Positions 20,519 to 29,847 of a stretch of DNA of 64,000 nucleotides are shown here, piece by piece. The position numbers and the translations under genes are program-made. The number at the start of each line of letters is the position of its first letter. The stretch's first letter is position 1. Below the pieces are notes generated by a model. It did no database searches. It saw only the letters and a program-made list of their open reading frames with translations, and was not told the origin of the DNA. Origin of the DNA: Meira nashicola (taxonomy: Eukaryota > Basidiomycota > Exobasidiomycetes > Exobasidiales > Brachybasidiaceae); assembly GCA_001600355.1 (NCBI GenBank), contig BCJU01000001.1, positions 4,836,013 to 4,900,012 of the forward strand. Direction: 5' to 3'.

Positions 20519-21329
20519 CTTTCTATTAGGATATCACAGAATAAGTCGAGGTGATGGTGGTGGTAGCGGAGGTTGCGAGCAACAAAATTATTAATCAAGA
20601 AAAGAAATTCTATTCAGCCAATCGCCTGTACGTACCCGTCGGTTAGTGGAAGCGGAGCACTAATGAACTGCATTAGGAGAGTACCTTCTTCCTTCCTTTG
20701 ATTGGCGTTACGGAAACGATATCCTTTATGCGCCCACCTCCTACATGCATCGAGTGATTTCACCTGCAATCAACACTGCCCTATACTGCATAGGTATAGT
20801 GAACATCGTCCTCTTAATGGATTTCTTCCAACTTGACCTGTCGAAAAAAAAGTTAGTTAGCTCAAGTGTGGAGGGTTTGAGTGCAGGAGGCCCTGCCAAG
20901 ACAATTGGATGATTGTTGACTGCTGCATTGCTGCAAGAAAAAAAAGTGCAGCAAGCCATCTTCTAACACACACACACGCTAAGGACTACCGTATGCCCGC
21001 AATCGCATTAATCAGCAAACGAACATGTTAGCGTTATTGCTTGAAAAGGCAAGAACGGGTTAAGATGCACAACGAACAATTTCCCGATGTGCTTGGACTT
21101 ACAGCTTGATTGCCTTTTTTAATTAGATAAATACCCGAAATGCCATAACGTATCGATTGCTGCATGAAAATCCATAAAAGCGGTGCAATAGCTAAAACGT
21201 TTAGAAGATGGGTAATTTGATTATATAAGGTCAAATATTCATTCAGAATTACGCACAGACGTAAGCGGACAAGGAAGGTTGCGGATGTGGTCAGCATCTA
21301 ACGTTAAGATTACGATAACCTTGAGCAAG
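20519..21329. promoter_or_regulatory. Divergent upstream region with a possible small gene
   Basis: 810 bases between the PhoD-like and GNAT starts, long enough for two promoters plus a small gene. It holds a short CA repeat near 20967 and overlapping small frames on both strands (see the 55-codon ORF at 20745). Confidence 0.45.
20745..20912 (+). CDS. Small ORF, hypothetical 55-aa single-pass membrane protein
   Basis: ATG-started frame of 55 codons in the divergent gap. The product begins MHRVISPAINTALYCIGIV and has one likely membrane segment (about residues 9-27), followed by a Lys-rich then Ser/Gly-rich tail. I do not recognise a family. It overlaps a 72-codon frame on the opposite strand, and both have splice-like ends, so this may simply be untranslated sequence. 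Listed only because the gap is otherwise unexplained. Confidence 0.25.
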   Translation: MHRVISPAINTALYCIGIVNIVLLMDFFQLDLSKKKLVSSSVEGLSAGGPAKTIG

Positions 21330-22274
21330 ATGTCCAAACTCGTTTCATCTCACGCTCAAACAACTCAAAGTGATTTGTTATCAGAATATGATTTTCAACT
21401 TTGTTCAGATGGAGACAGATTAAGGAAATCGTTAGAATTACGTTTGAAAGTGTTTCATGAAGAACAAGGTTTTCCTGCAGATACTGAAATTGATGAATAT
21501 GATCCAATTTCCGCTCATTTTCTCGTCACCAGTCGAAAAGAACAAAGGGTTGTTGCAACCGTTCGATTATCACCTTATCCAAGAAAAGAATGGCTCCAGT
21601 ACAAAGATGAAGAAGAAGATCAAGGTTATGTACAAGAGCAAGATGCAACCAGTGTAGTCACTTCTGGAGGTGGTCCTGGTGGCACTAGTGGTGGTTTACC
21701 AATGTCTAGTGGACCTAAAGAAAGCAATATACCCGAAACAAAAACAAGCATTGCTCCGCCTGAAGCAAGTGATGATAAAATCGCAAAAGCTGAATATCCT
21801 TTGGGCAGACCGTTATCTATAATTCAATTACGCAGAAGATTTACTAAATCAGCACATGGAACTGGCAAGATTGATGAAGAACATGGTGCACCACAAGTAC
21901 GTGGAGCGAAATTGAGTAGATTGGCTGTTTCCAACTCAGAACGTGGAAAAGGGTTAGGAGCGTTGGTAATGCATCAAGTTGAAGGATGGTTGATAGCACA
22001 ATACTTACAAGGCGAAGAGATCAGTAAAGTTAATGACAAAACGAAAACACCTTCTCCTCCTCCACCATTTGTTATGGTGATCAGTAGTCAGCAACATGCT
22101 ATCCCATTTTACGAAAAGCTAGGCTATTCTGTTTATGGAGATACATACGATGAGGAAGGTGCTCCTCATAATTGGTGCGTGAAGACTTTGGTCGATTCAA
22201 GAATGAAAGATAATCAACCTAAGCCACAAGAACAGGTATCGTTTAGGGATGAATCCGCTCTGATAACAGATTAA
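21330..22274 (+). CDS. GNAT-family acetyltransferase
   Basis: 314-aa acyl-CoA-dependent N-acyltransferase of unknown substrate. The conserved opening FQLCSDGDRLRKSLELRLKV and VFHEEQGFPADTEIDEYD is typical of a GNAT subgroup resembling ElaA-like or yeast GNAT enzymes. The acetyl-CoA motif A is KLSRLAVSNSERGKGLGALV at about residues 190-210, and motif B ends with AIPFYEKLGYSVYGD. Between strands 4 and 5 there is a long Gly/Pro/Ser-rich insert (about 95-165). The frame runs upstream without an ATG, so the ATG at 21330 was taken. Role not known. Confidence 0.85.
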   Translation: MSKLVSSHAQTTQSDLLSEYDFQLCSDGDRLRKSLELRLKVFHEEQGFPADTEIDEYDPISAHFLVTSRKEQRVVATVRLSPYPRKEWLQYKDEEEDQGYVQEQDATSVVTSGGGPGGTSGGLPMSSGPKESNIPETKTSIAPPEASDDKIAKAEYPLGRPLSIIQLRRRFTKSAHGTGKIDEEHGAPQVRGAKLSRLAVSNSERGKGLGALVMHQVEGWLIAQYLQGEEISKVNDKTKTPSPPPPFVMVISSQQHAIPFYEKLGYSVYGDTYDEEGAPHNWCVKTLVDSRMKDNQPKPQEQVSFRDESALITD

Positions 22275-22405
22275 AAGAATCATATGTACAATATTGCAAC
22301 TTTGATGAAATTTGGTAATTGAATTTTGAGCGGTGTGAAAGATTAGCATTAATTGGGGTATGAATGTTTATAAATACAGTCTATGTGTTGGCTTGGACAG
22401 TAGCT

Positions 22406-23020
22406 CTAAGGTTGTAGAAGTGCTACAGCTGCTCCCGGTACGATTGTGTTTGGTGTCCATAACCATTCTAGGCCAAAGAATGCACTTGTCCAACCTAAAC
22501 GTTGGTAACGAGAAAATACTGTTCAAAAATTGTTGGGATAGATGGAAGTCAATATCAGTCAAGCGCTGTAGATTTCTTGCTAAGCACACTGCTGCTACTC
22601 ACGCCAATAGCTCATCTTTCTACCTAACCATTTGCCAAAGAATGGTAAAACCATCACCTGTAATGCCAAATTTAGCTGTCCGATACTCTCTTCCCATTCT
22701 TCCTGTGCCAATCTTGCTTCTTCTTCGGAATCATACGTTGTCACACTTAGCGAATCATCATCATCTTCGTCGTAATTATCATCATCATATCTATTTCTCC
22801 TTCTTCCGTGTGCCCTCTTCCTTCTTGTTCTGCTATTACGCTTTTGTTCTTCATCATCATCCACATCATCATCATTTCCTCCTGCATATCCATGTGCTCT
22901 TATCAAATGGGCGTATGGCTGTCTTTGCAAATGCTGTTGAAGTAGCGTTGACCTTTGAATAGGATCGGCCATCTTTTCGTCCAGATAGCCACCTGACATA
23001 CTCCCTTCCGAAGCTGCCAT
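22406..23020 (-). CDS. Mim2-like mitochondrial outer-membrane import protein, two exons
   Basis: Predicted exons 23020-22603 and 22494-22406 (108-nt intron, GTGAGT donor), 168 aa. The conserved C-terminal block AQEEWEESIGQLNLALQVMV, LPFFGKWLGRKMSYW is followed after splicing by RWTSAFFGLEWLW. This resembles fungal Mim2, a partner of Mim1 in inserting alpha-helical outer-membrane proteins. Mim2 is single-pass, and the hydrophobic stretch LNLALQVMVLPFFG fits. The N-terminal half is long, acidic and Arg-rich (repeats of Asp/Glu, RRKRAHGRRRNR). Without the splice the frame stops at once after the conserved tryptophan. Family call is moderate. Confidence 0.7.
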
Positions 23021-23296
23021 AATGAATGAATGAATGACGTTCACGATCAAAGGGAACAAACAAAACGCTAAATGCATATACACACACACACACACGCACA
23101 GCCAGGCATAGGTTTGCTCTGTGGCCTAACGTCAAAAAGTAACACGGCGAGCTGTACTAACGACTGACTGAATGCCGGATGTACATATTCCGATAAAAGC
23201 AATTGGCGCGCGCAAATTCTCCTTAATCAAAGTGTCATTAAAAAATCCATCCAGTTAGAAGAAACTTTTCCCCTGTTGTTCGAAATCATTTTTATT
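23021..23296. promoter_or_regulatory. Divergent promoter region with CA repeat
   Basis: 276 bases between the Mim2-like and CENP-B-like starts, holding an (AC)8 microsatellite at 23080-23095 and no gene. Confidence 0.45.
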
Positions 23297-23923
23297 ATGG
23301 TACGAAACAAGAGACCGGATGATGATCCAAAAGCAAGAAGAGGTATTTCAATGAGTACAAAGATTGCAGTTTGTCAAGAATATGAAAAGAATCCATTTTT
23401 AAAATTACATGAATTATGTGCAAAGTTCAATATAAAGAGCAAAAGTACAGTTGGAAAAATAATAAAAGAAAAAGAAGATTATTTAATTTTAGCTTTAACA
23501 AATTCAAATAAAGATGCAAAACGTCAAATCACTCTTCCTTTTCCAATTTTAGAAGAAAGAATGGTTGAATGGTTCGAAGATTATAGAGAAAATAGGAGTA
23601 CAGAACGTTTAACTGATAAAATGATTGGTGAACAAGCTCAAAAGATTGCAAACGAATTACGTTATACGGATTTTAGAGCATCAATGGGTTGGGTATACAA
23701 TTTTAAAAAGAGACGTGGAATTCAATTGAAAGAGTTCCAACCGCCAAGTGAACCACCTTCAGGTGAATTTGACCATAGAAAAGCACAAGAAAATCTGGAA
23801 AAGATTACTGTCTTCATTCATGATACTGCTAGAAATTTGGAAAGGGCAAGAAAAGCTTTGGAAGAACTTGCAACTATGCACAAGAATGCCATAGATGCAA
23901 TGGCAACAGAATCTCAAAAATGA
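23297..23923 (+). CDS. CENP-B/pogo-type HTH DNA-binding protein without transposase domain
   Basis: 208-aa protein with the two helix-turn-helix domains of CENP-B and pogo/Tigger transposases: a psq-type HTH at about residues 20-60 (STKIAVCQEYEKNP ... LCAKFNIKSKSTVGKIIKEK) and a CENPB-type HTH at about 80-146 (ILEERMVEWFEDYRENRSTE ... FRASMGWVYNFKKRRGI). No DDE catalytic region follows; instead a short coiled-coil-like helix (about 165-200, ENLEKITVFIHDTARNLERA) ends the protein. This is the shape of a domesticated DNA-binding factor. The ATG at 23297 is the first in frame. Whether it binds centromeres or promoters cannot be told from sequence. Confidence 0.85.
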   Translation: MVRNKRPDDDPKARRGISMSTKIAVCQEYEKNPFLKLHELCAKFNIKSKSTVGKIIKEKEDYLILALTNSNKDAKRQITLPFPILEERMVEWFEDYRENRSTERLTDKMIGEQAQKIANELRYTDFRASMGWVYNFKKRRGIQLKEFQPPSEPPSGEFDHRKAQENLEKITVFIHDTARNLERARKALEELATMHKNAIDAMATESQK

Positions 23924-24067
23924 CAATCTAGCAATCCATAAAAACGCACAAGGAGATGATTGAAGTGATATTGTACAAATACAGAATGAATACATAATGA
24001 TAGCTACAATGTAGATAATGACACAATTGATTTATGCGTTGCTTGAAAAAAAAGATTTTGTTCCTCT

Positions 24068-26815
24068 TTAATGGTTGTTTGTGAAAGGTGTCATTGGCGA
24101 AGGTAAAGGAGAAAGACTTCCAATAGAAGATCTTGAAGGTGGTGTTGGCGGATTCAATGGAGGTTCGTATGGTGCTTCATCAACTACTAGAATTGGTGCA
24201 GGTGAATTTGATTCAGATAAAATGGGAGAAGGAGTACCGTGATCAACGACAAGGGTTGGCGTTGGAATATGCTTATTTTCACCACTTTCATTTTCCACAA
24301 TCATTGAGCCACCAATGGAAGAATTACGTAAAGCACCCCATGCATTAGACCATTTAGAAGAATGTGCCCTCTTTGTTTGAGAAGATGAAGAAGCTGAAGC
24401 CAAAATGGGCATATTTGTCGTTTTGAGATCAGTTGGCGAATCTGGCATCACCTTCTTTGGTAACCTTCTGACTAATTTACGTCCCAATGCATTCTCCATT
24501 CGCTCGAATAAGCTATCACCGAAAAGTCTACCGCTTTGGGTGACCAGCTTACTTGGTTTGATTGCTCCGCTATAGGCCATGTCATCATCTCCAATAGCCT
24601 CCTCAGCGCTTAAGGAGTCATTCAATCGAAGGTTTTCCGTATAAAGGATTGGCAACAGGCTCACTGCGCTGATTAATGTAGCAACAATCATCATCACACG
24701 CCAAGATGAAGAATATGCATTCACTACCGCTGTTCTTGTATTCGATCCCAATCCATGGCTCTCTATCCAAGTTAATGGTTCAGCAAAAATCGTTGGTAAT
24801 TCGTTCAAATGACCCGTTGGTCCTAAATTGCGAGCCAATTTCCCTGGCAATAAGCCTGTCCATATAGCACCTGCAACAGCAGCTCCTATTGCATTTCCGA
24901 TGCATGGGAATATATTTAAAGCGGCAATCGATTGAGCAACATAAGCTGGAACGACGGAAACTTGAACGGCTGCTTGAATTACTGCAATCGTCAAAGCACC
25001 GCCCAAACCAATGATCACTTGCGAAGCTGCTAATTCAAAGTTTGAATCTGCAGTACCTTTATATCCGATCATCATTCCTAAACCGGCAGTGAAAACGATT
25101 ACGCCTACTATGGTAAAAATTTTGAACCTTCTTGAATGTCTCACCATCATGGCAATTGGTAAAGATGCTGCTGCAACAGTGAAACTGTAAATCACCGAGA
25201 AGTTTTGTTGAGCTCGATTAGATACTCCATGCACGACGTACAAATAAGTTGGGAAATAAGCCAACATTAATGCATGCGATGTCCATAATCCTGTCAAACC
25301 TAAAGCACCTCCCCAGAATGTACGATTTTTGAATAAAACTCGCGGTATGAGTGCATTCTTTGCGATCTTTAATTCCCATACGCCAAACAATCCTAATGCT
25401 ACCACACCAGAGCAAATCATTCCGATGATCCTTGGTGTCTCCCATTGATTCGGTGCAGAGGCTGCCAAAGTGAGTGGGATCAGGGTTAAGCAGAGTGCGG
25501 CAACCAATAAAAGTAAACCGAGAACATCAGATGTCTGCCAAACATGTTTGATCATCAGTAAACCATACGTGAGTGAAGTTTCGGTTTGTTGTAAGCTAGC
25601 CCTTCGAGCGTTTTGCGAAGCAGATTGAGCACGATTGTTGGCGACATTGTTGGCTCGATTTTTATGTTGTGAATGTCCCAAGATTGCAATAACGGGAAGA
25701 AGCGCTGCTGGACCAAGGATTGCAAACATTCCTATTCCCCACCTCCATCTGGGTAATATCGCCGAATAGATGTCACTACTGATAAAGCTGAACACTAAAA
25801 ATGGCATTTGTGGAACGATTTGGAAGAAGAGTCGATTACGCGAACTCGTCATATCGGCCAAAACAGTTGCTTGCAAACAAATTAAACCATTTGCACCAGA
25901 TTCGTATAGTACCACCCCTCCAATATAAGAAGGAATCGTTGTACTTCCTGCCATTGCAGCATGTCCAGCAGCATACAATAAAAGACCCAACGTAAAAGCT
26001 TGAGCACGACCTCCTAAATCGGCAATGGATGCGAATGGTAATGCTGCTACAGCTGCTACCACAGATCGTATCACGTTCACTTCTGCTAAAGATGAATGAT
26101 GCGAAAATGAATTTGTGGCGATAGTTTGATAAGAGTAAGTCGTTAGCCGATCAAGTGAAAGTACCGCTCCCCAAGCTACAATGAACATGAATAACATTGC
26201 TAATGATCGATCCGAAAGGTGAGCTGCGAATTGTTCAATCGTTTCAGACGCTATTCCACTTATTGTTGTTGGAACTTCTCGCGTAGAAGGCAAAGGTGCT
26301 TTTTCCATAGCATCTACACCCGCATCGTTCAGTTCACGAGACGGTCGCCTCGATCTTCTACCTCTTGGTGGAGCAGAAGCTGGTCTCTGTATTCCACTAG
26401 ACATGGAAGATTCTAGTGATGTACCAAATTCTGTCGCAGTTGTCGTTGTGACGGGTGTAACAGCACCATTTAACATATCTGTTACCGCTTTAATTTCATC
26501 TGCCGCTCTCTTTTTCCCAAAAGGCGTTGTTAAAGGTGAACTTGCTGCCGGAGTGGGAGTAGTAGCACGAGATAGAGTTGGTAACATTGGAGGCGTACCA
26601 GGAGGCGTTGTCAGAGATGTAAGTGAAAGGGACCAATCATTTTGTGTCATCGCTCTAGTTGCCGGTCGTCTACTTGCAATCGTTGGAATGTTGCCTGATT
26701 GCATCGGAGGTGAATCATTCATTTGACCAGACCTTCTTCTCAAAAATGCTGAAGATGGTTCTGGCGGTGCCATTGGACCATTGCTTGGCCCTGGAATTGC
26801 ATTTCCCGAACTCAT
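24068..26815 (-). CDS. MFS transporter, siderophore-iron (Arn) type, with long tails
   Basis: 915-aa membrane protein. Residues about 200-700 contain the many hydrophobic segments of an MFS carrier. Features of the Arn/Mir siderophore-iron group are seen: YSYQTIATNSF, the VVLYESGANGLICLQATVLA segment followed by DMTSSRNR, and RWRWGIGMFAILGPAALLPV. The N-terminus (about 190 residues) and C-terminus (about 190) are Ser/Pro/Thr-rich and predicted disordered, much longer than usual; they may serve regulation. By family it would be a proton-driven importer, but the substrate is inferred. No siderophore biosynthesis gene is adjacent. Confidence 0.8.
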   Translation of the reverse strand: MSSGNAIPGPSNGPMAPPEPSSAFLRRRSGQMNDSPPMQSGNIPTIASRRPATRAMTQNDWSLSLTSLTTPPGTPPMLPTLSRATTPTPAASSPLTTPFGKKRAADEIKAVTDMLNGAVTPVTTTTATEFGTSLESSMSSGIQRPASAPPRGRRSRRPSRELNDAGVDAMEKAPLPSTREVPTTISGIASETIEQFAAHLSDRSLAMLFMFIVAWGAVLSLDRLTTYSYQTIATNSFSHHSSLAEVNVIRSVVAAVAALPFASIADLGGRAQAFTLGLLLYAAGHAAMAGSTTIPSYIGGVVLYESGANGLICLQATVLADMTSSRNRLFFQIVPQMPFLVFSFISSDIYSAILPRWRWGIGMFAILGPAALLPVIAILGHSQHKNRANNVANNRAQSASQNARRASLQQTETSLTYGLLMIKHVWQTSDVLGLLLLVAALCLTLIPLTLAASAPNQWETPRIIGMICSGVVALGLFGVWELKIAKNALIPRVLFKNRTFWGGALGLTGLWTSHALMLAYFPTYLYVVHGVSNRAQQNFSVIYSFTVAAASLPIAMMVRHSRRFKIFTIVGVIVFTAGLGMMIGYKGTADSNFELAASQVIIGLGGALTIAVIQAAVQVSVVPAYVAQSIAALNIFPCIGNAIGAAVAGAIWTGLLPGKLARNLGPTGHLNELPTIFAEPLTWIESHGLGSNTRTAVVNAYSSSWRVMMIVATLISAVSLLPILYTENLRLNDSLSAEEAIGDDDMAYSGAIKPSKLVTQSGRLFGDSLFERMENALGRKLVRRLPKKVMPDSPTDLKTTNMPILASASSSSQTKRAHSSKWSNAWGALRNSSIGGSMIVENESGENKHIPTPTLVVDHGTPSPILSESNSPAPILVVDEAPYEPPLNPPTPPSRSSIGSLSPLPSPMTPFTNNH

Positions 26816-28592
26816 GATTACCAGATTTGCAAAGACGCCAAACTTTAGATGTTAGTATTTATGTTGTACGTCTTACTTAAAGGCCATAATCGGAAATGTT
26901 TTGTTTGTAATGAATAATGATGACCTGTAAGATGGATGAAATAAGAGTAGGGACCAAAAGCTACACAACAAAGTTCGCATGCATTTGCCCAATCAAGAGG
27001 GCAGCAGGAACGATCCTAAGAAGGATGCACCGAGACGATAAACGCCGTTAAATTTGCGTGCTGCCCTGATAAAGTAGCTACGACAAGGGTACCTGCGAGA
27101 AGATTACACAAAGAGGAGAAAAATAGTTAAAAGGCTGGTAAACTGCGCTGTGTGTGTGTGTGTGTGGTGTATACATACACACATAAAATAAAAGGAGGAA
27201 AAATAAAAACACATATAAACGTGGAGTTTCGGTAAGTTTGAAGACCGGCGAAAATAGGCAAAATAGCAGTATACTTGTAAAAGTGATAAATGTACAGCCA
27301 TGAAAAAAATCGGGGTCCTGGTAATTTTATTAGTGTCTGTCTGGCTGGCTTTGAACGGAAAGACGCTTCTCTTATTGTTTTTTATTTTCACTTGAATCAG
27401 GCGGGGCGCCCACTCGCGCGGATGCAGAAATATGAAACCGCTTTTCTGCAGAGTTGATTCGGGTCAAAATCGATCGAGGGATCTGAATGCATTTGTGCAG
27501 TGATACATTACTGTAGCACGTCTAATATGCATGCAAGACGCAAAGCGGAAAACAGTTTTAATAGTCTGATCCATCTTTCTTTTGGTAGGATTAATTAAAA
27601 TAGAAAAAAACTCAAAGATAATCTCGTTTTCATGCGATTAGATGCGCTAATGCGATGTTATATTTTAGGTTACAGATGTCATTCCTAAATTCCCGACGGT
27701 TCGATGGAAAAGATAGCAAAGCCATTAGTGGACGTCGTTCGAATTATATATACTTACATTTGTAGAATGAGAAGTGTCAACAATGGTAATCCGTTGATAA
27801 TGGCAAATCTGTCTACCCCTATCCGACTGCCTCCGGTTTGTTCGGTAGGTAAAAAGTATGTAGTAGGCAGTAAACAAAGTTTGTGGCTTTCAGGTGCCGC
27901 GCGTTCATGCATCGGAGGTGCGTGAACAGGAATAATAGAGGAATTGGTACACACAGAAGTGAAGCAAGTGTAAACTAAACTACCTACATTGATTCGGAGC
28001 ATTTTTACATACGTATACCTAAGAATCTGATTGAGTATGATTGTACGTATGCATTTCGCATTCCATGATCAGTTGAGATAAACAGATACTTATAGAAGTC
28101 AATTTTTAGCCATCAATTTGCTGATCCGGAGAAAGATGTTATCGAATGCAATGATGTTCTATCTGCTCCATTCTATTTATAGCAATCTTAACTTTTCCAT
28201 GCAAGGGCAATTAGTGTATGTACATATATATTATTATCAACGCTTCTATACATATTTTCACGTTTTATTTTGTCCATGATTGAATGTGATAACCGACCGA
28301 TATATGTATGAGGATATAAAATAGAATGAATATCGAATAGATAGATAGGATGATAATGACCGAAGGTGGACTTGCTTGCTATTCTTGTTTCTTGTCAGTC
28401 TTTCGCTTGCAGCACTAAGGAATACGCGCCAGACCTAGATTATATAATCACAAATTTTTTAATAAAAAAAGTCAACTTTAATTTTTTTTGATGAGCATTT
28501 ATTTGTATGCACGAAAACTTCTAAAAATTTACAGGGTTCGGCGTTTGTCTAATTTTCTACTCTTATCATCATCACCACACTTCTTAAGCAGA
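26816..28592. other. Gene-free region, 1.8 kb
   Basis: Between the divergent MFS and NOP6-like genes. It holds a (TG)9 run at 27149-27166, AT-rich stretches and no frame or RNA gene I recognise. Two small overlapping frames near 27.7-28.0 kb have no recognisable features. Confidence 0.45.
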
Positions 28593-29621
28593 ATGGCAGA
28601 AGCAAAGTTGACAAAGAAACAACGTAAAGCATTGGAATTTCGTGCAAAGTCTGGAAAAGCAGATACAAAGACAAATGAAGAAGAAGTGAAAGATGAAATA
28701 GTAGTCGAAAATGATGGTCAGGAAGAGCATGTAGAAGGAGAACAATCAATAGACTCGAAAGGGAAGCAAAAAGAAGCTGATGTGCCAATGACAAATGGTA
28801 AATCGAAAAAGAAAGAAGTCAAAAAGGCAGAGAATACCACATCAGAGGAAGAAGGCAAACCATCCAAGACGACAACCACTCGTAAAAGAAAACAGACTGA
28901 AGATTCAGAAACTCCAACAAATACTAAAGTTACCAAGAAGAGATTCGATGAAGACGGAAATGTAGTAGAATCAATACAGCAAGATATAAAGGAAGAAAAA
29001 GTTGACAAGGTCGTTTCAAATAGTAGCGATTCGAAGAGATATATCATATTTGTAGGGAATATGTCTTACAAGACCACAACCGAAGAAATCACAAAACACT
29101 TTGCCGATCATTGTGGAGAGAAGCCATCGGTGAGGTTACTAACAACAAAAGGTGATAAATCAAAAGCAAAAGAATTGTCTAAATCAAAACAAAAGTCGAT
29201 CGCAAAGGGCAAGGCATTGGATCCCGGAGCACCACAATCAAAAGGATGTGCTTTTGTTGAATTCAAACAACGTGATGCTATGCAAAAAGCATTGCAGTTT
29301 CATCATACAAAATTGCAAGGTAGAAGTATAAATGTTGAATTAACCGCAGGCGGAGGTGGTAAAGGAGCAGAGAGGACGGAAAAGATTGCAAAAAAGAATA
29401 AAGGTTTAGAAGAAGAAAGGAGAAAGTTACATGAAAAGTACGTTAAAGATACAAATAAGAAATCTGGAGAGAAAGAAGGACAAACCGAAACAAAAAAGGA
29501 AGAAGAACCAAAGAGACCGCAATGGGGACCCAACGCAGCTGCCAACGGCAAACCAAGACAAGCTACCAAAATACCTCGCTGGGCCGCAACAGGAGCCAAT
29601 GCAACACGATTACAGACATGA
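28593..29621 (+). CDS. NOP6-like nucleolar RRM protein
   Basis: 342-aa protein. It starts AEAKLTKKQRKALEFRAKSG, has a Lys/Glu-rich front, a nuclear-type KRKQT segment, then one RRM from about residue 147 (RYIIFVGNMSYKTTTEEITK ... KGCAFVEF). A Lys-rich loop (KSKAKELSKSKQKS) is inserted inside the RRM. After it, RSINVELTAGGGGKGAERTE is shared with yeast Nop6, a small-subunit ribosome biogenesis factor; the C-terminus is basic. The earlier in-frame ATGs at 28488-28491 would add 35 AT-rich codons of unlikely coding value. Family assigned by these motifs. Confidence 0.8.
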   Translation: MAEAKLTKKQRKALEFRAKSGKADTKTNEEEVKDEIVVENDGQEEHVEGEQSIDSKGKQKEADVPMTNGKSKKKEVKKAENTTSEEEGKPSKTTTTRKRKQTEDSETPTNTKVTKKRFDEDGNVVESIQQDIKEEKVDKVVSNSSDSKRYIIFVGNMSYKTTTEEITKHFADHCGEKPSVRLLTTKGDKSKAKELSKSKQKSIAKGKALDPGAPQSKGCAFVEFKQRDAMQKALQFHHTKLQGRSINVELTAGGGGKGAERTEKIAKKNKGLEEERRKLHEKYVKDTNKKSGEKEGQTETKKEEEPKRPQWGPNAAANGKPRQATKIPRWAATGANATRLQT

Positions 29622-29847
29622 TTATGATCAATATTATTCTTATGTTTTCATTCATCAGAACAAGAAATACATGTACAGTACTTTTTTTTTACCAAGAGAG
29701 AGGAATTCGATCGTATACAATGATTTACGGTGACTATAGAGGTCCTTGTGGAGAAAAGTGTATCTAACACAAACCGGCTCCAGAGTGACAATGTGGTAAG
29801 ATATTATTGAAACACAGATGTATTGGAGTTCTTTCTTTTTATCCAAA

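Noticed and set aside
20741..20959. 72-codon minus-strand frame in the PhoD/GNAT gap
   Set aside because: No recognisable domain; it includes Cys/Phe-rich, splice-like sequence (cttgcag, ttcgacag) and may be a 5' UTR of the PhoD-like gene.
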